Shown: positions 10,669-22,501 of the stretch, piece after piece
Layout: each line of letters starts with the position of its first letter
How positions within the stretch are numbered: position 1 is the first letter of the stretch
NCBI GenBank assembly: GCA_963675135.1
Contig: OY776120.1
Coordinates: forward strand, 21,790,001 to 21,854,000
Direction of reading: 5' to 3'
Length of the DNA stretch: 64,000 bases
Source of the DNA: Galeopsis tetrahit
Lineage: Eukaryota; Streptophyta; Magnoliopsida; Lamiales; Lamiaceae
Program-made: the position numbers and the translations under genes
Notes under the pieces: model-generated
What the model was told of the DNA's origin: nothing
The model's database searches: none
What the model saw: the letters and a program-made list of their open reading frames with translations, nothing else

Positions 10669-12827
10669 CACATCAAACTTTCTTTCTAAGAAACATGCGA
10701 TGGCAAGGAGTATGTTCAATGGAACACAATTTATTATGCTACAATATTAAATAAGACGTAAGGTGAGATTTTAATTATTTCATTATTTATCTCTACAGTA
10801 ATGAATAGAACTAGATGTTTCATTGTTAGATTTTTAACTTAGATATATTGAATGTGTTTGTTATGTATAATGTTCCATGTTATGAAATTAGATAGTTAAG
10901 GACTAGTTCACAGGTTCGAAACCATAAAAGTTGTCCCCGAGAATCACCAAGGTCATTGAAAGGGTTTTGGCAAATCTCGCAATGCTCAGTGAGTATATCA
11001 GTCAATATATTCAGTACGTATATTGTAATATATTCATGTTTGCATTGATGTGTTTGACTATCTGATAGTCTGAATATTTCTGACACTTGAATAACGACAT
11101 TGTGCATCCTAGATGTAGTAATGAGTTATCAAATTGATTCAGGCTTTATTTCCTTAGAAATAAAACTTCAGCCTTTTTGGACTTGTGAGCGTTCACTTGG
11201 AATTTGCACTAAATTATGACTTGTGTCTTTAAATATTGAAGTTCAAAACATATTCTGGATAAGTCATCTGAGGACATAACGTCTGATTTCACTCTAGGTC
11301 ATCTCCTCTAATTCTTCTTTGGACAACTCGATCATCTAGCTGATTCGTCAAACTTCTTCTCTAATTTCAGGTCGATTTTTCATAGATCATAAAAAATTTG
11401 TACTACGTAAAATAAAACTCCTTAACATATATGAGTTTTTCTAACCTGAAAAAACTATGCTTAGGCAATTCTGAACTTGCGTCCCTCGATTGTTTTTAGA
11501 GATCAAGATATTTGTAATCGGTGAATTTTTAAACATTAGTTTAACTATACATATTTTACGTGTAAAATATTTCATAAAAGTGTTGTTTTATTTTGAAATG
11601 AATGTAATGATATACAAAATGAATTTAAAATATATGAATAACCATCATCGTCATTGTGGGTTTTGAGAATAGGAAATTAATCTCTGAAATCGTATCCGAT
11701 TCGAGGACTTTAATTTAATGAAAATTGATCTAATTATTTTATCAAATAATAAGTTGTTTATAAATATTTATATGCCAATTGGTGCATCCCTGCATGCACT
11801 CGCTTCATATGAATTCTTCATATATACATTTCCAGTTAAAGCTAGTATCACTGTTTAATATACACAAAATTGTTTTGTTTCATTAACTTAATTACACATT
11901 GGTGTCACATTTTTACTTCTATGCTCAGTTACACGGAGCTACTGGTGCACAAAAGACTGATGAAGTGTTTGCAAACTCTATAAACAACTTAAAAACACTT
12001 CTCAAAAGTAAAAGATGTGAGAGGACAGCTTTAAAAAAAGTGATTTTGGAAGCCGTTTGTAGAACACCCCAACTCTTATTAAAAAAATCTATTGTATAAT
12101 ATAAAATAGATTTTATTTCCTTCCAAATACGAATAATTGATGAGTACTTGTAATTGGAATGGTTCTAATATGGTTGCCAGCATTAATTAGTGCTAGCTTA
12201 GAAAATATATGCCTTTAATTTGGTACTGCATGCGACTTTAAATAATTTCCCTGAAAATCATTCTTTTTAGAATTTTGAAGTTAGTGTGGCACAATAATAT
12301 AATAAGACTTGGTCATTTTAATTTGACCAAAGGCTAGCTTTCGTGAAGTTGACAAAATATTATAAAATATCAACCTAGGCTAGACTTTGAATAAAATAGT
12401 TTACTTTCGTTGTCCTTTTAGAAATAGAAGAAAAAAATATATATTTATTGTGTTTGAATTAATAGAATGGTTTTCTGCGAATTAGATATATTTTTAATTT
12501 CCAGAACTAGCTAGTATGAAGTGGAAGACTTTCTGGAAGTACGTAAATTAAAAGGGAAAGAAAGACTAAAAACAATGCACTGTAACTTCTAGTATTACTT
12601 TATGAACGAAGTGTGACTTCGAAAAAATTGCCCCGCAACCAACTATGCCTAATCTTTTCATATAATTCAAATTTATGGGGCATTTTTACAATTTTCCCTT
12701 AGTTAAATAAGTGTAACGTATGGATGGGGCTATTAATTAATTATATTATATATACTATGCTTACATTTTCAACACGGTTTTCCCCGGCCCCTCTGAAATA
12801 AATGCGTAGCTAAGTACTTATTATAAA
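10669..12827. other. gene-free spacer
   Basis: The sequence is AT-rich with no convincing coding frame, no clear repeat ends and no conserved protein motif. Short open frames at 10880-11107 (minus) and 11899-12099 (plus) look random. Confidence 0.5.
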
Positions 12828-13127
12828 CTAGTGTAAGACCCGCGTAAAAACGCGAAGTTAAAATATATTTTTTATTTTAATTTATTAATTAAAAAGTACC
12901 TCTGAAACATGATGGATTTATAAATTTTTTATTCTATTAAAAGATTATAAAATATATATATATATATATATATTGTAGTAATATAAATTAATCAAATGGA
13001 GTTTTTATATAAAAAAAATAGAATAGAAAATTATAATTTTATTAGTAAAAATTAATACATATTTTTTTGTTAAATTGCATGTGATTGAATGCATGCAATG
13101 ACTTTGTGTTATATATATATATATATA
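12828..13127 (-). mobile_element. Helitron 3' terminus (remnant)
   Basis: On the minus strand the sequence ends with a CGCGT-AAAA-ACGCG hairpin, then TCTTACACTAG, and the next base is T. A hairpin about 10 nt before CTRR with insertion 5' of a T is the Helitron 3' signature. The same end recurs 300 bp to the right. No matching 5' end is obvious, so this is probably a truncated or doubled terminus. Confidence 0.6.
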
Positions 13128-13482
13128 CTAGTGTAAGACCCGCGTTTTACGCTGGGTTAAAATAAATTTATAATATATTTTAATTTATTAATTAAAAAAT
13201 AATCTAAATATGTATCGTATAAATTTATAAATTCAATTCGTTATTTTATTAAAACATAAGAGAAGGAAATGTTGTACCAATATAAATTACATCATATATA
13301 TATATATATATATATAATATAATAGAATAGAGAATTATAAATTTATTTATAAAATCTTCAATATACGAAATTACAAATTACAAAAAAATTTCTTGTAAAC
13401 AACATTTGTTGTACACTTACATATTTTCATTTGAATTTAGACAAAAAAATTAAATTCACTCTTACTCTTGACTCGAGGCTGC

Positions 13483-13590
13483 AACATTTGTATGTGTATG
13501 AACATAGGTTTCGGAAGGTAAACACCTACCATGGAAAGAAACTGACTTTAACATTTGTTTGTGTATAAACATAGGTTTCGGAAGGTGAAC
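13483..13590. repeat. two direct copies of a 41-bp motif, 67 bp apart
   Basis: AACATTTG-TGTGTAT-AACATAGGTTTCGGAAGGT is repeated at 13483-13523 and 13550-13590 with a few mismatches. It lies within the decayed Helitron, just outside the helicase remnant. Confidence 0.75.
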
Positions 13591-14480
13591 AAAGTGAATG
13601 ATTTCAGATCAACATTCCAAATAAACATTATAGGGACACCTGTTTTTCAGAACTAATCGATGATTTGGTAGATCAACACATTTAATAAAATAGAGTATGT
13701 CAATAGAAAACACATGTCCCATACCACCAGGTGTATACCCTGATGGATAAATACTACTGAACTCAAATATTCTCTTGTAGCGTCATATATCATCGTCAAT
13801 ATTGTCATGTTAATACTTTGAACTTATCTATGTATTGGAGGAAGTATAACTCTATCCTCGAAATACTTATTCGTACTAAAATTGCCAGAGACGGAAGAGT
13901 AAACATTGTCAACTATATCAACAACTGGATCACATATCTAAAACCAAATGCTCTTTAGGAATATCAATATTTGGAAAATCTTCATCATTATCTCCAAGAT
14001 CCCCCGACAATACAGTTGGTGTATTAAACCTACAAAAATGCATTTTGTATGTATGTGAATATGAAAAATATTTAGTACTCTCCCGTTTCAATTTAGATCC
14101 ATCATTTGCTAAAAATGGATATTCCAAATTATATTCATTATTTCTTTATTTAACAATAAAATGTTTTTTCACATTAAACCACAACCTTCAAACATTTCAA
14201 AATTACACCATATGTCATTATTTTATTAATGATCAAAATATTTTATTACTCAATAGACTCGCATACCCTATATTTTATCTCTTTTAATACTAATAAATAA
14301 CTCTCACATTAAACTATGTGTATACACATTAAACTACATGTATAGTAAATGATGAAATAAAATTGGGACGGAGGGAGTATGCATTATGACAAATATTTTT
14401 GCAAAACTCCCTCATCATTAACTCCAACAAATCTTTTTGCAATCGACGATTTTTTAGCGTACTATTCAACTCGGGTACAT
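13580..14480 (-). pseudogene. Helitron helicase (PIF1-like) C-terminal remnant
   Basis: In an intact Helitron this would be the helicase half of the RepHel rolling-circle transposase, acting in the nucleus. The minus-strand pieces fall in family order. A GDLGDNDEDFPNIDIPKEHL segment lies at about 14010-13940, a YFEDRVILPPIH piece (family form RAILAPTN) near 13870, REYLSS near 13770, and KCVDLPNHRLVLK then TGVPIMF in the next frame near 13680-13620 (family form LPNHRLVLKVGVPIMLL). Upstream, NSTLKNRRLQ near 14440 resembles the helicase NMRL region. At least two frameshifts and a 300-bp MITE (14078-14377) interrupt it. The Rep domain and N-terminal helicase motifs were not found. Confidence 0.65.
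14078..14377. mobile_element. Stowaway-like MITE inside the Helitron helicase remnant
   Basis: Left end CTCTCCCGTTTCAATTT matches right end (rc) CTCCCTCCGTCCCAATTTTA, flanked by TA on both sides. It is 300 bp and non-coding. Helicase-like sequence continues on both sides. Confidence 0.7.
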
Positions 14481-14519
14481 CTAGATTGACACATGTCACA
14501 ACCATGCCCTTCTATCCAA

Positions 14520-15874
14520 CCCTATAGAAGGATGTACGTACTTAAGCATACTCTTCAGGGAGATCGATCATCTATTAATTATTCGATGAGAAATGCGAGT
14601 TTGTTTTGTCCACTTTCTCTATCCCACTCTATCAAAATGATAAAAAATGATGTAAAAAACTATATGAGACATTGTTATTAATTTATTCCATTAACTTAAA
14701 TTACAATACCAAAGTTTCAAATTAGACTTTCTACTTTAATAATATTTAGATACAAAATAGATTTATATATCAATTAAATAATTAAATCAATATATTTTAG
14801 AGTGCGAAAAAAAAAAATTATAACTTGTAAATCATACCGATTATAGCAGAAACTCTTTTTAATGTGTGATTTAGCGAAATTTGAATTTGGTTGATACAAA
14901 TTTGATATTGAGCAAAGTGTAATTTAACATTACATACACCATTATATTCATTTAATTAGTTAGCATTAGTTTAAAAATTAAATTATCGATTTATAAAAAT
15001 ATATGAAAATATATAGTAGCACACCTCATCTTTTGTCTAAAAGATTTTCAAAAGAATTTCATGCCACCTCCCAAAATTTATCTACGTGTTGTAAATTTTC
15101 TTAACCTCGTAAGGTAACAAAAGTTAAAGAAAAATCCATGAAAAAAAAATATATAATTAATTTTTTATTTCTGAAAATAAGGATAATTAATTTTATTTTT
15201 TTATACATACACCATTCAACCTAATTTGAAAAACTTTTTTTTATGTTTGGAAAACATAATCCTTATTTTTACAATTTAATAGATTTAAAATGAAAATAAT
15301 TTTTGCCTTCAAATATGCAATTTGTTTTAGAAAAAAAATTAATGCATTTTGAATTATGGGATGAAATCATAATGATAGGTTTTATTTTGTTCCTTAATAT
15401 TTGCTAATTATTTATTAATTAACAACTATTTCAACTATAACTTGCTAATTAGTAGTATAATTTTATGTTATTGTCTTCTTTAATTTTGTTAATTAATTTT
15501 TTTTTTTTTAGTACAAAACATTTCACAATTATTCAATTTTTTTGTTAGGAATTTTCTTAAGTTTGGAAAACATAATTTTTATTTTTCAATTTAAAAATAA
15601 ATTGTATTTACAATATTTAATAACACAGCTATAAAAACTAAGAAATAGAATATCACAGTTTTTTGGACTATGTTTACTAACATTTAATCATTTTAAAACA
15701 TATTTAAAAAAAAAAAAATTAAAACTGAATTTAATGTATATTTAATAGAAAATTAATAGTTAATTGCAGAATTTATGAAAGTGTTACGTAATTTTATCCT
15801 TTATAATTATTGTTATAAATGTCATTAAATTTAATATATTTTTATCTAACTACATTTTTTTTACATTCTAGTTA

Positions 15875-15909
<35 letters not shown>

Positions 15910-16740
15910 TCAATCTAATTAAATGATAACTCTTTATTAGCTTTAATTACATTTACTTAATCAATTACATAATTTAAGTGATTTAAAGAGTTTGTACCGT
16001 TACAAAATTAAATATTATATAAAGTCAATTTATTTATTATGAAATAAATGAAAATAATTTACATAATCAATTATTATATGATATAAAATTTTGAAGTCTT
16101 TCATAGATTTCAATTCAATGATATATACATTTCAAGAAATCTTTTACATAAATTTTGTAAGATTGTTAAAAAAATTTAATCGGATGAAGAATGATAAATT
16201 CAATGTCTCTAATTTGAATGAAGAATGATAACAATTTTGTGTTTATTTTTTATTGTAATTATATGTACATTTATTTATGTCATATTCTTTTGTGTATAAA
16301 AAAAGCAAAAAATAAAATGAATGAGGGTGAAGATATTTTTAAATGAAAGGATTAAGAAGAGAGAGATTAAGTTAGAGGGATTGTGGTCGAGAGAGGGAAT
16401 CAAATCAATAGAACAATAAAAAATTGTAATATTAAATTTTGTGTAGATTGTGATAAATTGAATATCCACATCTTCAAGAAATATGAATGTTTCATTTCCG
16501 TTGTACAACTTATAAATAAACATAAATATGTTACATTACAAATTTACAACATAAAAAAATACTCACATATTTGATTTAAAGAACTTAAATCCTGAATGTT
16601 TCAAATGAATATTATAAATCTAAATGTTTGATTTCACATATTGTATGAAGTAACAAAATATTTGGGAAGAACCAAAAATTCAGATTGGATCAGTATGAAA
16701 TGCTTTAGCATTTCTCATTCATTCTCATCCAATACAAAAG
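14520..16740. other. AT-rich Helitron interior or spacer
   Basis: The sequence is very AT-rich, with poly(A)/poly(T) runs and a (TA)n tract near 15876-15905. I see no protein-coding homology. Confidence 0.45.
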
Positions 16741-16999
16741 AATTCAGAAAAAGAAAATGGACTTGAGAAATGTTTGAGGAGTGATGGAGTGAATTGAAAA
16801 AAATGAGAGAGGTAAACTACTATTATATAGGAGATTGAATTAAGATCTAACGGTTAAGATCAAACATATAAATGAACGGTGAAGATCAAAGCCAAAAAAT
16901 AGAAATGAAAGGATTTAGAGGAGAGAGGTTGAAGTAGAGGGTGTGTGGTTGTGACATGTGGCATAAAAAAGTTTGCAAATATATAAGTATATATATATA

Positions 17000-17940
17000 T
17001 ATTATCATTGGATAGCTTTCTAAATGACATATATTAACTCTCATATTAATTGTACTACAATCCTATTTTAAATAAATTAAATATAGTCAACAATAAAATT
17101 TAAAAAAAATAAAAAAACCGAACAATTTACAATTTTATGTGAACATGTTTATTGTACTGCCTTGCTTTAAAGTAAAAGAAACAAAATTAAACATTAATTC
17201 AATTGATTAATTTTAAAGTTAATCAATGTTTATATATATTTAAGCAATTAAAGAAACAATTCTTAAACCATCATAACAAAATTACCAATTTACAAATAAT
17301 CTCTCTTTCCCTTAATTTTCATAGGAATCATACTTATGAATTTAAATAAAATTTCTCAATAAATGATCTAACAAAAAAATAAACAATACAATCCACATCC
17401 AACAATTTACCCAATTCACCTCAAAAAGTCCAAATCCTAACATGGAAGAAATGATCATTCAGATAAAAAAAAAGTAATTTATTCAATTTTTTCACAATTT
17501 TATCTCTGAAATAATAACTTTGTCTCCAGCTGAACTACTCAAGAATGTAATCTGGCCTCCAATCTACCCAAAAAAATGTAGGGAAAAGTCATTGCACACT
17601 ACAATTCTATAAGAATTGCAAGACTATAAAATAAAAACACACCTTGAACTATTGATGATTGAATCATACTTTCGTACATTATTTCAGTTGTAGAAACCAA
17701 AATATTATTTTTAGAATTAGTTGAAAATAAAATATAAAATCATTTTTAATAGACAAAATAATACATCAAGTTCCAAATTATTTAATAAAAATAGAGAGTC
17801 AAAAGATGTAAGAAATTGAAAGGCCAAATGTAAGAAAGTAATTGTGAAATTAAGAAATACAATGAAAGTGTGCTGGGTGTGTATGAATATGAAGTGTTTA
17901 AGTATAAGTAGATAAATGTTGCACAGAATGTTGAGACAAA
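17000..17940. other. gene-free spacer
   Basis: The sequence is AT-rich and shows no coding homology or recognisable element ends. Confidence 0.45.
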
Positions 17941-17949
17941 TAGTGCAAC

Positions 17950-18775
17950 ACTGACTCTAACAGAATATCAGAAATTAAGATTCACACAGCGGAAGACTTG
18001 AAACACTAAAAACAAAACGTGACACAATGGAAATAATTTTTCACATAGATTTTATAAATAAAAATCTATGCTAGCCTTACGGCGAAAACCAATACTTATC
18101 TTCAAGTATAAATGTTGTGTGAAATGTTACAACATTAACATTCACAACAGAAACTACAAACGAGGCAGGTGCCTTGTTCTAAAAACGAACTAAGTGTATA
18201 ATGTATACACTGTCGAAATGCCTAGTCTATCTAAAGATTACACTCTCAATAGATAAGAAGACACACAGCCATACGGGTGGGATACGAACGTATGATCTAA
18301 AAGGTAGTTCTACTGGCCACAATTCCTAACAGGGATATACGCTCGGTCTAGGAAGTTGATCGAATAGAGTACACTGATTTGAGAAGCCTTCCATCGGTAT
18401 TTATAGTAGTGGGGTGCTGATTCTAGAGGCTTCCACAATGAGATCCTATTTTTTAGGAACTCAACTTCCATGATCTTTCTAGATCTTTCTTGAATGCTCC
18501 AGGTCGTTCCTAATGGTTCCAGGCCGTTCTAGCATGTTCTCCAATGTTCTGGAATCTTCCAGGTTCCAGATCCTTGTAGACGCTTCTAGATCCTGCCAGA
18601 AATGCGACAACATTTAGATCAACATTTAATGTAGCATTTCAGAAAAGACTTAGAAAAAATCTCGGAAGGTCAAATTAAGATGTTGTTGATAATGTTAAGG
18701 CATTTAAGGATTAACAACATCTACATACAATACTTGTGAGGGTTTTTCTACCGTGAGATAGGGGTTTCGCCCTAT
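17950..18775 (-). repeat. possible solo LTR, minus orientation
   Basis: The stretch is richer in GC than its surroundings. It carries a minus-strand TATA box (rc CTACTATAAATACC near 18399-18412) and ends in LTR-like TGTTG/CAACA sequences. Many short CTTCCAG/CTAGATC motifs occur near 18470-18600. No TSD or partner copy was found, so the class is uncertain. Confidence 0.3.
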
Positions 18776-18905
18776 CATACAATAGATGTCCAATTAAAAG
18801 TTGACACATTGTTTGACTTTGCCATGTGCGATCGCACTTCGACATTATATATTTAATTTATGTTTTTGAAAAAAAATTACTGAAATGTTTTTATAGTATT
18901 TTTTT

Positions 18906-19940
18906 GGGAAAATATCACTTTTGATCACCCAAGTTTACCTCTTTTCGGATTTGATCACCCACATTTACTTAATATCAAAATTGGTCACTCACTTATTTTC
19001 TTCTATCATAATTGGTGCTCTTGTTAGTCAATCTGTTATTGACTAACGAAAGGACTCTAAACCAATTTTTTTTTTTTTTTATTTCTATTGATAAAAATTC
19101 TTAAACCCTAAACTCCAATTTTTTTTTCAATTTCTACTGAATTTATCTACCATTAATCTTTTAATTCCTAAACCCTAAACCCCCTTTTTTTTCAATTTCT
19201 ACGGATAACAACGTATCAATAAATCTCAATAATGATCTTAATGAAAAATACAGTTTTTGAAATATTCTTAATATGAATTGATAATATGAAAAGAAAAAAA
19301 ACATAGTACAAAAAGGACACAAGGTCTGAATAATTTTCACGCAAAGTGAATACAATAATTATAAACCATCGAACTGCATATCATAATTATAAGAACAGAG
19401 TATATCAGACTAACACATGACCACCCTAATTTAACTAATTTGATTTGTCATTGTAAGCCAAGACACACTCACATTTGCTATACTGTGATTCTTTCTTTTC
19501 CTTCTAGAGTTTCTCATTTCCTGTGTACCATATAAAAATAAACCAATAACAATAATAATGAGATGATAATAAATCAATTCATAATTGAGTTAAATGATTA
19601 TTAACAACTCATTGATAATTTTTGGTCTGATCTACAGTTCTTTCATACAGACTCAAAGTTACTCTATTTGTGGATTATTTATTTTTCAACCACACACCAG
19701 TAATACACAGTAATATTAATTGAAGATAAATTTAGTAGATATTAAAAAAAATGGAGTTTATGGTGTAGGAATTAAAAGTGAGAAATGATGTAAAAAAAAA
19801 GTTCAGAACCCTTTCTTTCTCTCCGTTAGACAATTTTGATAGAAAATAATAAGTGAGTGACCAATTTTGATAGTGATTAAATGTGGGTGACCAAATTTGA
19901 AATGAGGTAAACTTGGGATGACCAAAAGTGATGTTTTTCC
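18906..19940. mobile_element. Mutator-like MITE with about 120-bp inverted repeats
   Basis: The left arm starts GGGAAAATATCACTTTTGATC and the right arm (rc) GGAAAAACATCACTTTTGGTC. Similarity continues about 120 bp through the repeated 'GGTCACCCACATTTA' motif. The flanks are T-rich (TATTTTTTT and TTTTTTTTT), consistent with a 9-bp TSD but not strong proof. The interior is non-coding. Confidence 0.75.
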
Positions 19941-19989
19941 TTTTTTTTTAAAATATTAAAAAATATCCCCCCAAGGAAACATTTGTTCC

Positions 19990-20165
19990 CAACGGGCCAT
20001 GACCCAGTTTGATCCTTGCCCGACTACCCCCACCCAGTCCAACCCAACCCAATCTAATCTAGCCCAGGCCCATCCCGACCTTATTCGACTCAATTCAAGG
20101 GAAACATACATTTTCAACGGGCCATGTGCCAGGCCAGCGGGCCCGACCTGATCCGATCCGACTTG
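19990..20165. repeat. GC-rich CAACGGGCCAT/GGCCCGACC cluster
   Basis: A local island of GGGCC, CCCGACC and CCAACCC motifs lies in AT-rich surroundings, with AACGGGCCATG occurring twice. It resembles the subterminal regions of the hAT MITEs in this window, but no inverted-repeat ends or TSD were found. Confidence 0.4.
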
Positions 20166-21230
20166 TTTAAAAATTCTAGATATATGTCATTTAATAATTA
20201 AATATATTTATTTATTTTAAATTAAAAAGATATATTCATAATTATTTATTTATTAATAAGGCGATGCAATGCGATTACATTTTGCATAGGACAAACGCAC
20301 TAATGCAAAATACAATCATATATATAATAAAATGCATACGTTGGATCAACGATCCAATTATATTTGAAGCATTGTTTATTGTAAGGCAGGGCGAAGCCTA
20401 ACTATCTTACCGTAGAAAGACCATACTTAATTTAGAGATTTTTTCTAAGCAGTTGAACTAAGATATTTTTATTTCATTTTTCAATATTTACCTATTAAAA
20501 AACTTAATAAAACATGAATCATAAATATTAAATAATTATCAAAAGATACATGACAAACTTTTTAATACATAACAATTTTGGAAATTGATCTTCAAAATGT
20601 AACAAAAAATAGAAGAATTTTCGTTTTAGTCATAGGTGCGGCCCGTGCGGGTGCAACCCACACTTATTGAAAAGGTCTAAGTGCAACTCACGCTTCTTAA
20701 ACGTATTTAGTAATAACTGTGTATAAATAGTACTCCAATATATTATTTAAAATGACATAATTAAAAAAATATACAAACTAAACAATTACTCCATTGATCA
20801 TCCAAAATTATATATGACGCAATTTAAGTTGTGTTATTAAATTGTGCTATTATTAATTTGTTTCAAAATTAATTTCATTAGCAAAATTTAAGTAACGTCT
20901 ACTCAATTAGTAATAATTGACACATAATTCTAGAAATTTATTTGTAGTCAAATGTACCATTAAATTGTGCTATTAATTTTCCCTATAAATATGAATTCGA
21001 AAAAACTTGATTTGTGGAAATATATGTATTATTTATATGTAGTTATGGTGTATACAATTTAAAATAATAAAATATATTGTACTAAATTAATTTTATATTA
21101 ATCAATACAATTATATTCGATTTCTTAATATAAGGGAGTTTTTTTAATAAGGTCATTTCACTACTAGTTTTATCTAATAAAACCTACAACATATTTTCTT
21201 GTCTAATAGAGTCATATTGAAAAATCTAAG

Positions 21231-21402
21231 ACAATTATACCCTTTTATTAATTTGAAACAATTCGAATTTTTGAATTCAAATTAACAGGTCAACTAAATC
21301 CCCTAATTAGCTATTAACAATTATACCCTTTTATTAATTTGAAACAATTCGAATTTTTGAATTCAAATTAACAGGTCAACTAAATCCCCTAATTAGCTAT
21401 TA
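21231..21402. repeat. perfect tandem duplication of an 86-bp unit
   Basis: The units 21231-21316 and 21317-21402 are identical by eye. Each contains the near-palindrome AATTCGAATTTTTGAATTC. Confidence 0.9.
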
Positions 21403-21694
21403 ACAAAGGGTTTCGAAAAATTTCCTAAAAAGTAGGTAACGTATGCATAAAATTAGGGAGATGTGCATGAATGTATGAACACAGCCAATGAAGTTGATAA
21501 TGCATACGCAAGTGAAGTGAGTAGTGCATAAAAAAATGTAGTTAATAATGCATAAGTAGTTGTTATTAATTAAGAAAGATGCATTTGTAGTTGAACGAAG
21601 CGGTCGTAAACGTCATGAAACACTTATACGTAATAGTATAAATGCAGGACTATATGTGCGGTTTACTACATGTGCAGTAAGTAGTTCATATTAA

Positions 21695-22103
21695 TTAAGA
21701 AAGATTAGTATGTATGCAGTGTGCTGTAGCAGAGAGGGTTGGGTGGGAAGATGGAAAAATATTCATGAAATGGGATTGGAATAAATGTCTCCTGGACAGG
21801 GAGGTGGAGAATAGTAACAACATTTGCAAATAGATTAGTAGATACATCAAAGAATCTGGAAAAGAGGACACATGGACCTGGGAGCTGGAAATGAACGGGA
21901 AGTATTCGGTGAAATCAGCGTACAAACTTTTATTGGAGATCGATATGGAGGATAGGCCGGATCTTGACACACTCAGATGCGTGTGGACGAAGGGGGTTCC
22001 TCTGAAAGTGGGGATTCACGTGGAGATTGCTTCAAGATAAAATCCCTACGATTTTGAATCTGCGTAGAATTTGTGTCTACAACAATATCGAGGAATTGAA
22101 ATG
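21695..22103 (+). pseudogene. LINE reverse-transcriptase zinc-binding (zf-RVT) domain fragment
   Basis: The plus strand encodes DTWTWELEMNGKYSVKSAYK around 21870-21930, then LRCVWTKGVPLKV at 21970-22010. After a one-base frame change it continues TWRLLQDKIPTILNLRR (22018-22070) and VYNNIEELK before a TGA. This is the usual order of the zf-RVT region (PF13966) downstream of LINE reverse transcriptase: a W.W...G.YSVKSAY block, then WK..VPLKV, then WRLLQDRIPT..NLRRR. The Cys/His part (CxxC...H...C) is missing, because the frame ends before it. The fragment lies wholly inside the Mutator-like element, so it was probably captured. It has at least one stop and one frameshift. Confidence 0.7.
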
Positions 22104-22175
22104 AATATACTTACGATGCAGTTGAATTAGTTTGAAGATGTGCGATGAAGATGATCTGAAATGAAGAACAATATC

Positions 22176-22300
22176 GAATTTCGAAAGTCAATATTATGTT
22201 TTGATGGAATCTGAAGATGATCGAACTCAAAAATTGGAAATTCAATACTATGTTTTGATGGAATCTGAAGATGATCGAACTCAAAAATTAGAAATTCAAA
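22176..22300. repeat. about 2.3 copies of a 54-bp tandem repeat
   Basis: ATGTTTTGATGGAATCTGAA and the following GATGATCGAACTCAAAAATT recur at 22196 and 22250, and the flank before 22196 is a partial third copy. Confidence 0.8.
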
Positions 22301-22501
22301 ATGTCTTTCCAATTCTGTAACCTAATATATTGAGGAATTTAATATGATTTTTGAAAATTTAAATCTCAATTAGTATGATTAAGGGTAATTCTGGTTTTTT
22401 GTATTGAAAATGAAGCAAATAGACAAACTTTGTAGTAGCCGTTGCAATTTGTTGAATGTAGGGTGATAATGACTCTATTGGTAAAAAATCTCTTAATATA
22501 A

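Larger units (their letters stand above)
13128..17000 (-). mobile_element. decayed Helitron, minus orientation
   Basis: The 3' end at 13128 is CTAG after a CCCAGCGT/ACGCGGG hairpin (minus strand). C-terminal helicase coding sequence follows inside at about 13580-14480. The likely 5' end is near 16990-17000, because 16750-17000 is clearly related to 23530-23783, where a TC-starting Helitron 5' end can be placed. A third related 5'-end stretch occurs at 16310-16390. The exact 5' base is not resolved because a (TA)n tract sits there. Confidence 0.6.
21134..22492. mobile_element. Mutator-like element carrying a LINE fragment (Pack-MULE-like)
   Basis: A perfect 9-bp TSD, TTAATATAA, is at 21125-21133 and 22493-22501. 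Terminal inverted repeats are GGGAGTTTTTTTAATAAGGTC and, rc of the right end, GAGATTTTTTACCAATAGAGTC. There is no transposase. The interior holds an 86-bp tandem duplication, a LINE zinc-binding-domain fragment and a 54-bp tandem repeat. Confidence 0.8.

Noticed and set aside
10880..11107. 75-codon open frame on the minus strand
   Set aside because: No homology, no splice context, AT-rich spacer.
11899..12099. 66-codon open frame on the plus strand
   Set aside because: No recognisable motif and random-looking composition in a gene-free region.
12950..13320. (TA)n tracts that might suggest an origin or attachment site
   Set aside because: Ordinary plant microsatellites. No phage or plasmid features anywhere.
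18255..18310. tRNA-like sequence (rc contains ACGTTCGTATCCCACC, like a T-arm)
   Set aside because: No matching acceptor stem, D-arm or anticodon stem could be drawn. It lies in an LTR-like stretch.
18750..18775. Hairpin GATAGGG-GTTTCG-CCCTATC
   Set aside because: Looks like a terminator hairpin, but this is plant nuclear DNA. Probably part of an LTR.
20630..20700. GGCCCGTGCGGGTGCAACCC as a definite Helitron 3' end
   Set aside because: Hairpin and CTAA are present but the following base is not T, so I kept it only as a tentative boundary.
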